Positions 8,722-18,111 are shown, counted from the stretch's first letter. The stretch is DNA of 64,000 nt from DATFVA01 sp963811905 (GCA_963811905.1 CAWETK010000009.1:62001-126000), one strand, 5' to 3'. The notes: generated by a model not told the origin, from the sequence alone. Translations and numbers: made by a program.

Positions 8722-9033
8722 TTGCCTTACTACCTGGTTACAGCCCGGATTAAAAAAAATAAACTTGATGAGCTGCAAGAAAAGCTGAAGCAAAATTCAT
8801 TTTTGAATCTTCAGCCATTTGGAAGAGCTCTCAGCTCCAGTTTGAAAAACGCAAGATCGTTGGGAAAAGATCTGCTTATATGGGAGGAGGAAGATTACTG
8901 CCGTCCGCCGCTGGCGCAGGAAAAAGAGGCTGTATTACATACTTACTTTGAAAACATTGAAGCAGAGCCTGTTCAAAAGGGTGACGGGTGGAAGAAAATA
9001 AATCATTTAACAAAAGCATTCCCGGCCCTTTAG
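8722..9033 (+). CDS. Small conserved-looking protein coupled to aconitase, function unknown
   Basis: A 103-residue protein that I do not recognise. It starts with TTG one base after the aconitase stop, behind TAGGAG, so translation is probably coupled. It opens MPYYLVTARIKKNKLDELQEKLKQNSFLNLQP, reminiscent of small ferredoxin-like strands and helices, and has a later acidic stretch LIWEEEDYCRPPLAQEKEAV. One Cys only; no membrane segment or signal. Because the stop-to-start distance is tiny, a link to aconitase or citrate metabolism is the only contextual hint. Confidence 0.65.
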   Translation: MPYYLVTARIKKNKLDELQEKLKQNSFLNLQPFGRALSSSLKNARSLGKDLLIWEEEDYCRPPLAQEKEAVLHTYFENIEAEPVQKGDGWKKINHLTKAFPAL

Positions 9034-9136
9034 AATAAGCATCGTCATACCATTGAGTCCAGTCACATAAACATCTGTATCATAAGACTATCATTAATAT
9101 TTATAAGAATGAATCAAAACAGGCAGGAGAATCTTT

Positions 9137-9706
9137 ATGAATGAAATATATCTAATCCTGAAAACTATTTTTGGTCTTGATACCCAAAATGTAAACTTCT
9201 GGCAGATGGCGATGAGGGCCGCCTTTATCTATATAACTTCTTTGATAATAATAAGGTTTGGTAACAAAAGGTTTCTTGGCAAAAATACTGCTTTTGATTT
9301 CGTGATCGGCATTGTAATAGGGTCGGTATTCAGCAGAGCAATAAACGGGAACGGCCCACTGTTTGTTACGATTTCAGCCGGCCTTACCCTGGTTCTGCTG
9401 CACTGGCTGTTTGCAGTGGTCTCACTAAATCATAAAGGATTTGCCAACCTCGTTAAAGGCAAAACCTCATTGATTATTAATAACCATCAGACAGATGAAA
9501 CTGAAATGAAAAAAGGCCGCGTTTCCGAGGATGATATAAGGGAACAACTGAGACTCGGGCTGAACCAGAAAACTCTGGAAAACGTAAAAGAGGCTTACCT
9601 GGAAAGGGATGGACAGATCAGTTTTATAAGAGAAAAAACAGAACCCAGAGTATTAGATATCAAAGTAGAAAACGGTGTTCAGACCATAAGGATAAAACTG
9701 GAGTGA
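9137..9706 (+). CDS. DUF421 (YetF/YcaP-like) membrane protein
   Basis: A 189-residue membrane protein. Three hydrophobic helices lie in the first 100 residues (about 25-42, 52-68, 75-95), with IRFGNKRFLGKNTAFDFVIGIVIGSVFSRAI, the DUF421 signature (GKR..g..t.FD.v..i.iGs..g.a). A soluble C-terminal domain (100-189) includes LIINNHQTDETEMKKGRVSEDDIREQLRLGL. YetF-type proteins are inner-membrane proteins of unclear function, with spore or stress links in Bacillus. Ribosome site AGGAGA precedes the ATG. It stands alone, about 100 bases after the aconitase pair. Confidence 0.88.
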   Translation: MNEIYLILKTIFGLDTQNVNFWQMAMRAAFIYITSLIIIRFGNKRFLGKNTAFDFVIGIVIGSVFSRAINGNGPLFVTISAGLTLVLLHWLFAVVSLNHKGFANLVKGKTSLIINNHQTDETEMKKGRVSEDDIREQLRLGLNQKTLENVKEAYLERDGQISFIREKTEPRVLDIKVENGVQTIRIKLE

Positions 9707-9799
9707 ACGCTGTATGGGTATCATACAATCCTCTCCGGGTTTCATTCGATACTATTCGAACTATTAAATTCATTGCCGGAATCTACAAGATCTAAGCTG

Positions 9800-11347
9800 C
9801 TATGAGATTTTCTCAATCAGTTCCATTTTCATTTTATAAAGTTTCTCAGAGATAGATACATGATAATAATGGGGGTTAATCAGTCTTTTCACTCCCGGGT
9901 CAAGCCGTTCAATATCCTTCCTTCTTACTTCCCTTATTTCATCTATAGTCGGAAAATTATAGACAAGTTTTCCATTACCGAGTATAGTCTCAAGTAATGG
10001 TTCTATCTTTGAGATATGATCTTTTTCTAATATCCTTTTTTTACTTTGACTTGTTGCATGATGTAGAAGTATATCTTCATCTGTTCCGGGTTTTTCATCC
10101 TCGAGCGTGAGTAAATCGGCATTGGCTTTCTCTTTCGAGTTATAGAGTCTCCAGACTGTTTTATTACCAGGATTGGGGATCTTCTCAACTGATTCTGAAA
10201 TTTTTATAGCCGGGAGCCACTCATCTTCTTCATTTGTGACTGCAACCAGCTTGTATACGCCGCCTATTGAAGGGTCGCCGTAAGAAGTTATTAGTCTTGT
10301 CCCAACACCATAAACCAGCCTTTTAATAATTGCCTCAGGATCAAGCTGGTACTTAGGTGCTTCATCCGTGATCTGAGTAATTATCTGCCAGATGTTCATT
10401 TCATCGAGTTCGTTTGAAAGGACAATTTTCACATCATCAAAACCGGCCTCATTAAGCTGCTTTGCAGTTTGTATGCTCAGATAAGCAAGATCTCCGGAAT
10501 CAAGTCTTACGCCGACAGGTTTTTGTCCTTTCTTCCTCATCTTTTCAAAAACTCTGATTGCATTAGGCACTCCGCTTTCAAGCGTATCAACTGTATCCAC
10601 AAGAAGTATAGTGTCGGCAGGATAAAGAGAAGCAAATTCTTCGAAAGCTTCCTCCTCGGTCATACCCAGCGCCATAAACATCTGCACCATACTGTGTGCA
10701 TGTGTTCCTTTAGGAGGATAGCCTAGCAGATGAGAAATGCCGACATTAGAAGAAAAGTCGGCTCCCCCGATAAGTGCTGCACGAACTCCCGCATTTGCCC
10801 CGCGGTCCTGAGCACGTCTCATCCCAAATTCAAGAAGCATCTGGTGTCTTCCTGCTTCATTTATTCTGCAGGCTTTAGTGGCAATGAGAACCTGGTAGTT
10901 TAGCTGATTCAGAAGGGCAGTTTCGAGGATCTGTGCCATTGCGGCAGGTCCTTCTACCACTGTCAACGGAACATTCGGGTGAATTACTCTGCCTTCAGGA
11001 ATTGCTCTAAGGGTAATTCCACTGAAATTTCCATTTTGCCTGAACCAGTCGAGAAAATCCTTATCAAAAACGGGCTTACCATCGCTGCCTTTTTGACCCG
11101 CCATCAGTTCAATATCTTTAGCTGTGGTGCAAGTATTCTGCATCCAATCTATGAGCCATTCCAGTCCTGCATTTATGCAGTAACCCGCTTTATGAACCCC
11201 GTAATCAGGGTAATGCCTGAAGAAATGGTCAAACTGAACCTTTCTTTCATGCAGTCCCATCTTAAAAAACAGCTGAGCCATTACTAATTCATACTGATCC
11301 GTAAATAAAATTCCTTCTGTTATTTTCTGATCAAATTTTTTTAACAT
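9800..11347 (-). CDS. pncB: Nicotinate phosphoribosyltransferase
   Basis: A 515-residue enzyme of NAD salvage that joins nicotinate and PRPP, using ATP, to give nicotinate mononucleotide. The N terminus has ILFTDQYELVMAQ..F, the family start. RRAQDRGANAGVRAALIGGADFSSNV covers the substrate/phosphate site, and GYPPKGTHAHSMVQMF includes the conserved His that is phosphorylated in the family. VGVRLDSGDLAYLSI is the phosphoribosyl-binding region and YGVGTRLITSYGDPSIGGVYKLV the C-terminal signature. Length is that of the longer bacterial type. Start ATG has AAAGGATTTA upstream. Monocistronic, convergent with the DUF421 gene; the 93-base spacer between them shows no clear hairpin. Confidence 0.95.
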   Translation of the reverse strand: MLKKFDQKITEGILFTDQYELVMAQLFFKMGLHERKVQFDHFFRHYPDYGVHKAGYCINAGLEWLIDWMQNTCTTAKDIELMAGQKGSDGKPVFDKDFLDWFRQNGNFSGITLRAIPEGRVIHPNVPLTVVEGPAAMAQILETALLNQLNYQVLIATKACRINEAGRHQMLLEFGMRRAQDRGANAGVRAALIGGADFSSNVGISHLLGYPPKGTHAHSMVQMFMALGMTEEEAFEEFASLYPADTILLVDTVDTLESGVPNAIRVFEKMRKKGQKPVGVRLDSGDLAYLSIQTAKQLNEAGFDDVKIVLSNELDEMNIWQIITQITDEAPKYQLDPEAIIKRLVYGVGTRLITSYGDPSIGGVYKLVAVTNEEDEWLPAIKISESVEKIPNPGNKTVWRLYNSKEKANADLLTLEDEKPGTDEDILLHHATSQSKKRILEKDHISKIEPLLETILGNGKLVYNFPTIDEIREVRRKDIERLDPGVKRLINPHYYHVSISEKLYKMKMELIEKIS

Positions 11348-11441
11348 TAAATCCTTTCGGGGAGATTACTTATACTAATAATATATATAATATGAAGGTA
11401 AGTTAATGCGGCAGAGCAACTTATAATAACCAGCAGCAGGC

Positions 11442-12902
11442 TTATTGAATCAGCAGTTTTGCAATTGATTCATCGAATAATTTCTTCGAGAGTAAAAAAT
11501 TCCATAATCCATTAACTCTTAGAACAATTTTCTGATCGATTGTAAATCCCCTTACATATTTTGCTTCCAGGTTATTGCTGTAAAAGTTATAAACTGAAAT
11601 TTCATTTGAATCTGCTATTACAGCATATTTTTCTGATTGATAAATACGGCCCGGAAATATTTCATTGAATAACTTACTTTGATAGCCAGTCACAGGGATT
11701 TGAGGAGTTAAGAGCAAGGTATCTTGTATTTGGAACAAGTAGTATTCATCATTTGCTGAAATTTTATAAGAATTTTCTTTCTCATCAATTACCTTATAAT
11801 TATCCATACTGCCTGGTGTAAGGATTATTGGTGAGTGGTCATCAGGTTTAATATATTCCTGCCATTTATCATCAGCTGGCAGATCGGATTTGTCAATGGT
11901 CAAATAATCAATTTTATCTTCCTCGGCTGAATATTTTTGATACAATGCCAGATATTTTTTTATCCCGGCTGTCTCAATCAGGTATTTATTATAAAGCCCC
12001 GAAACAGGGTAGCTCATTGATATATTTGTTTGAAAAAACTCCGGTCTGGAGAGAAGCATATTATAATTTAACATTCCACTTTGCACTAAAAAGCGTCCCA
12101 TATCTAATATTACTCCGGAATCTCTACCTCCTCTGCCTCCATAGGCTACTGCGAACCCTTCCTGGAAGAAGGGGAGAGTATACAGGTACGGGTCTTTAAG
12201 CTTATAACTAATTAACAAATGCAGGAGTTCGTGATAATGGCAATTGAAAGTTGAAATTATGTAATCGTATGGAATGTAATACAATCCCCTCGCCCTGTAG
12301 CCGGTAAGCTGTTCAATTTCATCCTCATCTTTACACAAAAAATAGTGAATCTTATTCCGGCGAAGATGTTTAACCTCAGCATCAGTATAATCAAGCAGAC
12401 GGGATATAGAGTTTACAAAGTTATCCAGTCTATCAGCAGCATATTTGTTAAACTGAGATATACTGCTAACATGAAAAACAAAGTATTCAGAAGAAACAGT
12501 ATCCCAGTCAGCAGAATAGTAGAACGGTTTTGAAATGAGAAGTGAATCTTTGAAGTAATATTCTTTAATTAGATCCAGTTTGGGAATTATAGCTTTCAGC
12601 AGTGAATAATGATCAGAAAGTCTGGAGATTGAGTAAGTGAATGTGAGTCTATTTTTTACGATCTCAGCCCGTGATGCTGAATCAAAATCATTTGAGATTA
12701 GATATTTTTTATCTATCCCCCGATATGCAATATCCAGTCGTTTAGATAATTCAAGTTCTCCGGGCAGAATAAATTTATCAAGTCTATCGCGGCGAACCAA
12801 TAAAGAATTTATAAAATCCCTGGCAGTAGATTCCTGAAGAGATTGAGCTGTGACCGAACTGCAAATTAAAAGCAGGAGAAAAGGATAATGGAGGAACTTC
12901 AT
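11442..12902 (-). CDS. Secreted peptidase MA-like metalloprotease candidate
   Basis: A 486-residue protein with a signal peptide (MKFLHYPFLLLLICSSVTAQS) and a central zinc site: HELLH at 224-228, then FQEGFAVAYGG, with Glu248 about 20 residues after the second His. This HExxH...E layout is that of the gluzincin/peptidase MA superfamily. The N-terminal 130 residues are helical and the C-terminal 150 residues look beta-rich (TPGSMDNYKVIDEKENSYKISANDEYYLF). The substrate is unknown and I do not know a named family. ATG has AAGGAAAAATAA upstream. It lies alone between pncB and the divergently placed queC, so context says little. Confidence 0.6.
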   Translation of the reverse strand: MKFLHYPFLLLLICSSVTAQSLQESTARDFINSLLVRRDRLDKFILPGELELSKRLDIAYRGIDKKYLISNDFDSASRAEIVKNRLTFTYSISRLSDHYSLLKAIIPKLDLIKEYYFKDSLLISKPFYYSADWDTVSSEYFVFHVSSISQFNKYAADRLDNFVNSISRLLDYTDAEVKHLRRNKIHYFLCKDEDEIEQLTGYRARGLYYIPYDYIISTFNCHYHELLHLLISYKLKDPYLYTLPFFQEGFAVAYGGRGGRDSGVILDMGRFLVQSGMLNYNMLLSRPEFFQTNISMSYPVSGLYNKYLIETAGIKKYLALYQKYSAEEDKIDYLTIDKSDLPADDKWQEYIKPDDHSPIILTPGSMDNYKVIDEKENSYKISANDEYYLFQIQDTLLLTPQIPVTGYQSKLFNEIFPGRIYQSEKYAVIADSNEISVYNFYSNNLEAKYVRGFTIDQKIVLRVNGLWNFLLSKKLFDESIAKLLIQ

Positions 12903-13149
12903 TTATTTTTCCTTAATAGTGAGTTTACCTATTAAAAACGAAATACTAAATTCTGCCGGTATTCCTTACAATCCCTGTCATCAATATCAGTTTCAACTTA
13001 AAATAAGTTAAAGAACGATTCAAGAATAAACCACTGCCATACCGTTAAAAAAGGCGCAGGCGAAGCTGTAAGTACAAACAGGTTAAATATTTGTCAGGTA
13101 ATTCCTCATTTCTTCACAGTTTCTATTTTCTTATTTTAACCGGATAATT
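12903..13149. other. Divergent spacer between metalloprotease and queC
   Basis: About 250 bases with no gene. It should hold promoters in both directions. I looked for a preQ1 riboswitch before queC and found no convincing conserved core; no strong promoter match or inverted repeat stands out. Confidence 0.3.
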
Positions 13150-13845
13150 ATGGAAAAAAATAATAAAAATATTGCCGTTGCTGCACTCAGCGGCGGGATG
13201 GACAGTTGTGTAACTGCTGCAATAGCCGGGCAGAATTTTGAGCTTGCTCTTCTACACATCAATTATGGGCAGAGGACTGAAAAGAGAGAGCTTAAAGCTT
13301 TCAATGATATAGCAGATTTTTATAAAGTTAAGAAGAGGCTTATTATCGATTATTCGCATCTTGCAGAAATCGGAGGCTCATCTTTAACCGATATCAACAA
13401 AGAAGTTACCAGGGCTGATCTTACAAACAAAAACATACCTTCATCGTACGTCCCTTTCAGGAATGCAAATATTCTATCAGCCTGTACGAGCTGGGCTGAG
13501 GTAATTAAGGCTGAAAGGATATATATTGGAGCAGTTTATGAGGATTCATCAGGTTATCCTGACTGCCGGCCTGAGTTCTTCAGAGCATTTGAAGAAGTTA
13601 TAAATATTGGAACAAAACCGGAAACAAACATTAAAATAGTTACTCCGGTAATTAACTTTTCCAAAGCAGAAATTGTTAAGAAGGGTATTGAGCTTGGCGC
13701 ACCGCTTCAACTGACCTGGTCGTGTTACAAAAGTGAAGACGAGGCCTGCGGAGAGTGCGACAGCTGTGCTTTAAGGCTAAGAGGTTTTCAACAGGCAGGG
13801 ATTGAAGACCCGATTAAGTACAAAGTTAAACCGGTATACACCTAA
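13150..13845 (+). CDS. queC: 7-cyano-7-deazaguanine synthase QueC
   Basis: A 231-residue enzyme making preQ0 from 7-carboxy-7-deazaguanine with ATP and ammonia, in queuosine biosynthesis. SGGMDS at 14-19 is the PP-loop ATP motif; LLHINYGQRT and SSYVPFRNANILSA.. follow, with IYIGAVYEDSSGYPDCRPEF for substrate binding. The zinc-binding end has SCYKSEDEACGECDSCALR with four cysteines. It begins a four-gene plus-strand run: queC, queF, glnD, murI. The stop lies 49 bases before queF, and that gap holds a 12-base tandem repeat. Queuosine pathway partners queD/queE are not in the window. Confidence 0.96.
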   Translation: MEKNNKNIAVAALSGGMDSCVTAAIAGQNFELALLHINYGQRTEKRELKAFNDIADFYKVKKRLIIDYSHLAEIGGSSLTDINKEVTRADLTNKNIPSSYVPFRNANILSACTSWAEVIKAERIYIGAVYEDSSGYPDCRPEFFRAFEEVINIGTKPETNIKIVTPVINFSKAEIVKKGIELGAPLQLTWSCYKSEDEACGECDSCALRLRGFQQAGIEDPIKYKVKPVYT

Positions 13846-13849
13846 ACCC

Positions 13850-13885
13850 CTTGAACTTAAACTTGAACTTAAACTTGAACTTTTA
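13850..13885 (+). repeat. 12-bp tandem repeat between queC and queF
   Basis: Two perfect copies of CTTGAACTTAAA followed by a third, imperfect one (CTTGAACTTTTA), directly after the queC stop. The repeat could arise by slippage; it extends a spurious upstream reading frame (LELKLELK) before the real queF start. Confidence 0.8.
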
Positions 13886-13894
13886 CAAAGACCT

Positions 13895-14245
13895 ATGAAC
13901 GAAAAATTAAAATTATTAGAAGTATTCGATAATGCCAATCCTGAGAGGGATTACTCTGTAATTCACACGGCTCCGGAATTCACATCCGTATGTCCCAAAA
14001 CCGGTCAGCCTGATTTTGCAACCATCATAATTGAATATACTCCGGATAAGCTGTGCATCGAATTAAAATCACTCAAGTTGTATCTGAATTCTTACAGGAA
14101 CGACGGTATTTATTTTGAGAGTGCAACCAACAAAATACTTGATGACCTTGTGGAAGTAAGCAAACCAAGGTATATGCTAATCACGGCCTCCTTTAATGTA
14201 AGAGGCGGTATTTCATCAGTGGTAAAGGCTGAGTATAAAAAATAA
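13895..14245 (+). CDS. queF: NADPH-dependent preQ0 reductase QueF
   Basis: A 116-residue unimodular QueF, which reduces the nitrile of preQ0 to preQ1 with NADPH. TSVCPKTGQPDFAT contains the nucleophile Cys33 and the proton donor Asp40. LKLYLNSYRNDGIYFESATN provides the NADPH and substrate residues, with Glu in YFES. RGGISS closes the fold. The ATG at 13895 was chosen because the family starts there; an upstream frame back to 13802 only translates the tandem repeat and the end of queC. The stop overlaps the glnD start by one base (TAATG), suggesting coupling. Confidence 0.94.
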   Translation: MNEKLKLLEVFDNANPERDYSVIHTAPEFTSVCPKTGQPDFATIIIEYTPDKLCIELKSLKLYLNSYRNDGIYFESATNKILDDLVEVSKPRYMLITASFNVRGGISSVVKAEYKK

Positions 14246-16824
14246 TGGTTTCCCTTGAAACAGCAAACAGGATCAGGCAGGACTTCAGAGAGAAGAAGGA
14301 AAAACTCTTCTCTGCATATGCGGGCAAGGATGCAGCGCTTAAATTCAGTCTGGAGTATAGTCTCCTCGTAGAGGAATTCATACGTGCGCTTGCATCCGGC
14401 GGCAAATACAATTTTGCACTTGCATCAGCAGGAAGCTTCAGCAGGAGGGAACTTTCTCCATTTTCCGACATCGACCTGATGTTTATAACCGATTCAGTAA
14501 CCGATAGTGAAAAATATATAATCGAATTTGTAACACGGCTCTGGGACAATGGGATAGAAGTCTCCCATACTGTTAGGGAATTTTCAGATATACAGAAATT
14601 TATTGAGAGCGATCTTCACACATTTACACAGTTTTTTGAAACCCGTTTTCTCCTCGGGAATGACAAGATATATTTCCTGTGGAATGACATCCTGCTTGAT
14701 TCAGTTACTGAGGAAGTCAAGATCAAGCTGATAAACGAAATGCTGGAAGATATACGGCACAGGTATGAAAAATATGATGAATCCCCTAAAATACTGGAAC
14801 CGAATGTAAAGCTTTCTGCCGGAGGATTGAGAGATTTCCAGGCAGTTGAATGGATGTATATGCTGGTGAATAAAACTCTGCTCAATAAACAAAATGAGAT
14901 GACGCAGGCTGAGAACTTCATCCAGCAGCTGGAAGAAGATGAATACACCACACCGAAGGAATGTAAAAGACTTCTGGAAAGCTATGACCTTATTATTACT
15001 GTCCGTAACACCCTTCATATAATTAACCAGCAGAAAAGCGACAGACTGGAATACCAGGATCAGAAAAAGATAGCTGCAATGATATATCTCTCCGAAGATG
15101 CCATTACATCTTTTATGAGAGATTATTACAATGCTGCAAATGTTATTAACAGGTTTTCCAAATCGATGGCAAAAAGATTTCGTGATGAACTTACTAATCC
15201 GCTGCCCGACACACTTTCAATCAAGCTGGATGACGACTATACTTATAAAGGGAATGTGATATCGTATGCCGGGAACAGAGACTTTACTCTTTCTTCCATT
15301 CTGAGGGGTTTTTATTACCGGGGATTATATAATGCACGCTTTGATGAGTCGCTCCGCGGAAGAATCACTGAAACAGTAGAAAAGCTTGAATTAAAAACAT
15401 CTCACGAAACAGAATCTTCTGTATTCTTCAGAGAAATCCTTAAACTTCCGCGGAATGTCGGACAAACGTTATCCGTTATGAATGAGCTTGGAGTCCTGAG
15501 TATATTCCTTCCCGAGTTTAAGGACCTGATAGGCTTTTTACAGCACGGTGTATATCATTTCTATACTGCAGATGAACACACTTTAATGACAATTAAAAAT
15601 GTTGAAAAGCTGGAACGCGAGCACACACAGCTTGGAAAGCTCTTCAGCAGTCTAAGAGACAGGGAATTTCTTTACCTCGGACTTCTGTTTCATGACATCG
15701 CAAAACCTATTAACCTATCCGGACATGAAATTATCGGTGCGGAAGTGGCTTCTGCTGTTATGTTCCGTCTTGGATACTCAGAGGAGGAAATAGAAATAGT
15801 ATCCCTGCTGGTGCGAAATCACCTGTTAATGGAACAGGTGGCTTTCCGCCGTAATTTAAACGATCCTGAAACATTGAATAACTTTGCGACTAAATTTAAT
15901 TCTACCGATGAATTGAATCTTCTTTACCTGGTAACTTATGCTGACTTATCAGCGGTTAACCCAGCTGTATGGACTTCCTGGAAGAGCGATCTCCTCGCGG
16001 AATTATACCGGAAAACATATGCAATGCTGGAAGAAAAAATAAGCGGTGAGGAATTCCTCATCAGCAATACTTATGTAATTCCAAAAGAGATAAGCAAGCA
16101 TTCAGATTCGATATCCGAAGACCATGTGCAGGAACATATCGACTCGATAAATGATATTGCATATGCACAGAATTTTACTGAAAAGGAAATTGCCAAACAC
16201 GTTGAGGAAATTCAAAAGGGTGTAACAATTTCCACTTCATTCAAGGAATTGAACGGGTTCACAAATGTTACAGTTATTACGAGGGACTTCTCATCTCTTC
16301 TTTCAAAAATATGCGGGGTTCTTTCAATAAACGGTGTTAATATTCATGATGCCAGGATTTTTACGCGCAAGGACGGAATAGTGATAGATACTTTTAATGT
16401 GACTGATTTTAATACAGGCAAGAGAATTGAAAAGGATCGTTTTGGCAAAATCCGTAAAGATATGAGGTCAGTTATTTCAGGACTACTTCAACTGAACCAG
16501 GAATTCGCAAAGATGAAATCGAAATGGTGGAGAATTGAAACCCGTTTGTTCAAGCGTACCGGACGTGTTAAAATTGAATTTGAGACTCATGAGAAGTATA
16601 CGATAGTTGATGTATTTTCACCCGACAGGTTAGGATTCCTGTATCAGGTGACTAATAAAATGAACCAATTAGGTCTAAGCATCTTTTTTGCAAAAATTTC
16701 TACAAGAGGAGATGACATCGTTGACTCATTCTATGTTCTGGATGCCAGCGGAAAGAAGATATCACCAAGCGACTATGACCTGATACAGACCGAGCTTATT
16801 GAGGCAATAACCCAAATTTTATAG
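14245..16824 (+). CDS. glnD: [Protein-PII] uridylyltransferase/uridylyl-removing enzyme GlnD
   Basis: An 859-residue nitrogen-status sensor that modifies PII. The nucleotidyltransferase domain has ASAGSFSRRELSPFSDIDLMF (about 60-80) with the G-S and D-x-D motif. The GlnD helical region has LKLSAGGLRDFQAVEWMY. The HD hydrolase domain has YTADEHTL and GLLFHDIAKP with the conserved His-Asp. Two ACT domains at the end (about 665-740 and 785-859) read NVTVITRDFSSLLSKICGVLS and TIVDVFSPDRLGFLYQVTNKM and should bind glutamine. Length is typical. Its linkage to queuosine genes and murI looks like operon packing, not pathway logic. Confidence 0.94.
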   Translation: MVSLETANRIRQDFREKKEKLFSAYAGKDAALKFSLEYSLLVEEFIRALASGGKYNFALASAGSFSRRELSPFSDIDLMFITDSVTDSEKYIIEFVTRLWDNGIEVSHTVREFSDIQKFIESDLHTFTQFFETRFLLGNDKIYFLWNDILLDSVTEEVKIKLINEMLEDIRHRYEKYDESPKILEPNVKLSAGGLRDFQAVEWMYMLVNKTLLNKQNEMTQAENFIQQLEEDEYTTPKECKRLLESYDLIITVRNTLHIINQQKSDRLEYQDQKKIAAMIYLSEDAITSFMRDYYNAANVINRFSKSMAKRFRDELTNPLPDTLSIKLDDDYTYKGNVISYAGNRDFTLSSILRGFYYRGLYNARFDESLRGRITETVEKLELKTSHETESSVFFREILKLPRNVGQTLSVMNELGVLSIFLPEFKDLIGFLQHGVYHFYTADEHTLMTIKNVEKLEREHTQLGKLFSSLRDREFLYLGLLFHDIAKPINLSGHEIIGAEVASAVMFRLGYSEEEIEIVSLLVRNHLLMEQVAFRRNLNDPETLNNFATKFNSTDELNLLYLVTYADLSAVNPAVWTSWKSDLLAELYRKTYAMLEEKISGEEFLISNTYVIPKEISKHSDSISEDHVQEHIDSINDIAYAQNFTEKEIAKHVEEIQKGVTISTSFKELNGFTNVTVITRDFSSLLSKICGVLSINGVNIHDARIFTRKDGIVIDTFNVTDFNTGKRIEKDRFGKIRKDMRSVISGLLQLNQEFAKMKSKWWRIETRLFKRTGRVKIEFETHEKYTIVDVFSPDRLGFLYQVTNKMNQLGLSIFFAKISTRGDDIVDSFYVLDASGKKISPSDYDLIQTELIEAITQIL

Positions 16825-16832
16825 GAATAACA

Positions 16833-17669
16833 TTGAACTTTATGGAAAAAGAAAAGCCGATTGGGGTTTTTGATTCCGGAATTGGCGGACTCACGGTAGT
16901 AAAAAGAATAGCAGCAGTTCTGCCGGAGGAAAATATAGTTTACTTTGGAGATACGGCTCGCGTACCCTACGGATCCAAATCCAATGCAACAGTAATAGAA
17001 TACTCTATTGAAGACGCAAAGTTTTTAATGCAGAAGAATGTTAAAGCTATTGTAGTAGCCTGCAATACTGCCTCTTCAGTTGCAATGGAAGAGCTGAAGA
17101 AAATATTTAATGTTCCTATTATAGGGATGATAGAACCAGGTGCACAGACTGCTGTCAGAACCACGAAGAATAACAGGATCGGGGTAATAGGAACAAGGGC
17201 AACTATAAGCAATAAAGCCTATTCAAATAAAATTAAAGAGCTGCGTCCTGAATCAGAAGTATTTGAGACAGCCTGTCCGCTATTTGTTCCGCTTGCAGAG
17301 GAAGGGTGGATAAATCATAAAGCCACCTATGAAATAGCGGAAGAATATCTGAAGGAATTAAGGGAGGAGAATATCGATACCCTTGTTCTGGGTTGTACAC
17401 ATTATCCCATTCTTTCGAAAGTAATACAGGAAGTTATAGGTGAAAATGTTACGCTTGTGGATTCGGGAGTTGCGGCTGCCGATATAATACGAAGTGAGCT
17501 TGACAGAACAGATCTGCATACAAATGGTTATTCGATAGGCAACCAGGAATTATATGTAAGTGATATTCCCACAAAATTCCGGGAAGTTGCGGAGCTATTC
17601 CTGGGCAATCCTGTGAAGGACGTTCATAAAGTTGAAGTGGAGCACTTGAATTTTCTTAATCATAATTGA
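16833..17669 (+). CDS. murI: Glutamate racemase
   Basis: Converts L- to D-glutamate for peptidoglycan. FDSGIGGLTVV at the N terminus supplies the Asp-Ser motif, VACNTASSVA has catalytic Cys77 and LGCTHYP has catalytic Cys188. FGDTARVPYGSKS is the second active-site loop. 278 residues, normal size. Start is uncertain: TTG at 16833 lies six bases after AGGA, while ATG at 16842 is in frame but too far from it; both give a whole enzyme. It is the last gene of the queC-queF-glnD-murI run, nine bases after glnD. Confidence 0.95.
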   Translation: MNFMEKEKPIGVFDSGIGGLTVVKRIAAVLPEENIVYFGDTARVPYGSKSNATVIEYSIEDAKFLMQKNVKAIVVACNTASSVAMEELKKIFNVPIIGMIEPGAQTAVRTTKNNRIGVIGTRATISNKAYSNKIKELRPESEVFETACPLFVPLAEEGWINHKATYEIAEEYLKELREENIDTLVLGCTHYPILSKVIQEVIGENVTLVDSGVAAADIIRSELDRTDLHTNGYSIGNQELYVSDIPTKFREVAELFLGNPVKDVHKVEVEHLNFLNHN

Positions 17670-17695
17670 GTTTTATTATTGTAGAAGTATGATTA

Positions 17696-17773
17696 GCGAT
17701 TCGGCGAATCGAAGTACAGGGGGCGATTCAGCGAATCGCAGTACAAAGTGGCGATTCAGCGAATCGCAGTACA
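17696..17773. repeat. Three tandem copies of a palindromic GCGATTC-AGC-GAATCGC unit
   Basis: Copies start at 17696, 17723 and 17751, about 27-28 bases apart, each followed by AGTACA. Copies two and three are identical over 23 bases; copy one differs at two positions. Each contains 7-base inverted arms around a 3-base centre, so RNA or DNA could form three small hairpins. Located between murI and a small gene. Confidence 0.9.
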
Positions 17774-17801
17774 GGATTAGTAATTGTAAGGAGGTAAAAT
17801 T

Positions 17802-18059
17802 ATGGTGACATATAATTGGCTGAAGGAGGATCTGGACGGGATGATTGAAAGTCTGAGGAAGGATCTGAATTTAATTGCAAAGAAAAAGAAAGACGATGAA
17901 TGGAAACGGGATCATTACCGGTATACTTTTACTATTGCAGCTCAGCGTATATATAAACTGCTCAATACTTCGATAACCGGGGATCCCCCTGCCGCCGTTC
18001 AGCCATCAACTCAGAAGGAGTTAATCGTTCTAAGAGATATTATAGAGGGTATGCTATAA
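17802..18059 (+). CDS. Small protein of unknown function
   Basis: An 85-residue protein I do not recognise. It has an excellent ribosome site (AAGGAGG, seven bases before ATG). The sequence is charged and probably helical: WLKEDLDGMIESLRKDL, a lysine-rich centre, then IAAQRIYKLLNTS and a final LIVLRDIIEGML helix. No Cys, no signal peptide, no membrane helix. It lies directly after the palindromic repeat array and convergent with the asparaginase gene. The strong ribosome site is the main argument that it is real. Confidence 0.6.
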   Translation: MVTYNWLKEDLDGMIESLRKDLNLIAKKKKDDEWKRDHYRYTFTIAAQRIYKLLNTSITGDPPAAVQPSTQKELIVLRDIIEGML

Positions 18060-18111
18060 AGACTGCAGCAGGAACTGACAAAATCCATATATCAAAACTA
18101 ACGGATAAAAA

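Noticed and set aside
12903..13149. preQ1 riboswitch before queC
   Set aside because: No match to the conserved preQ1 aptamer core that I could find by eye.
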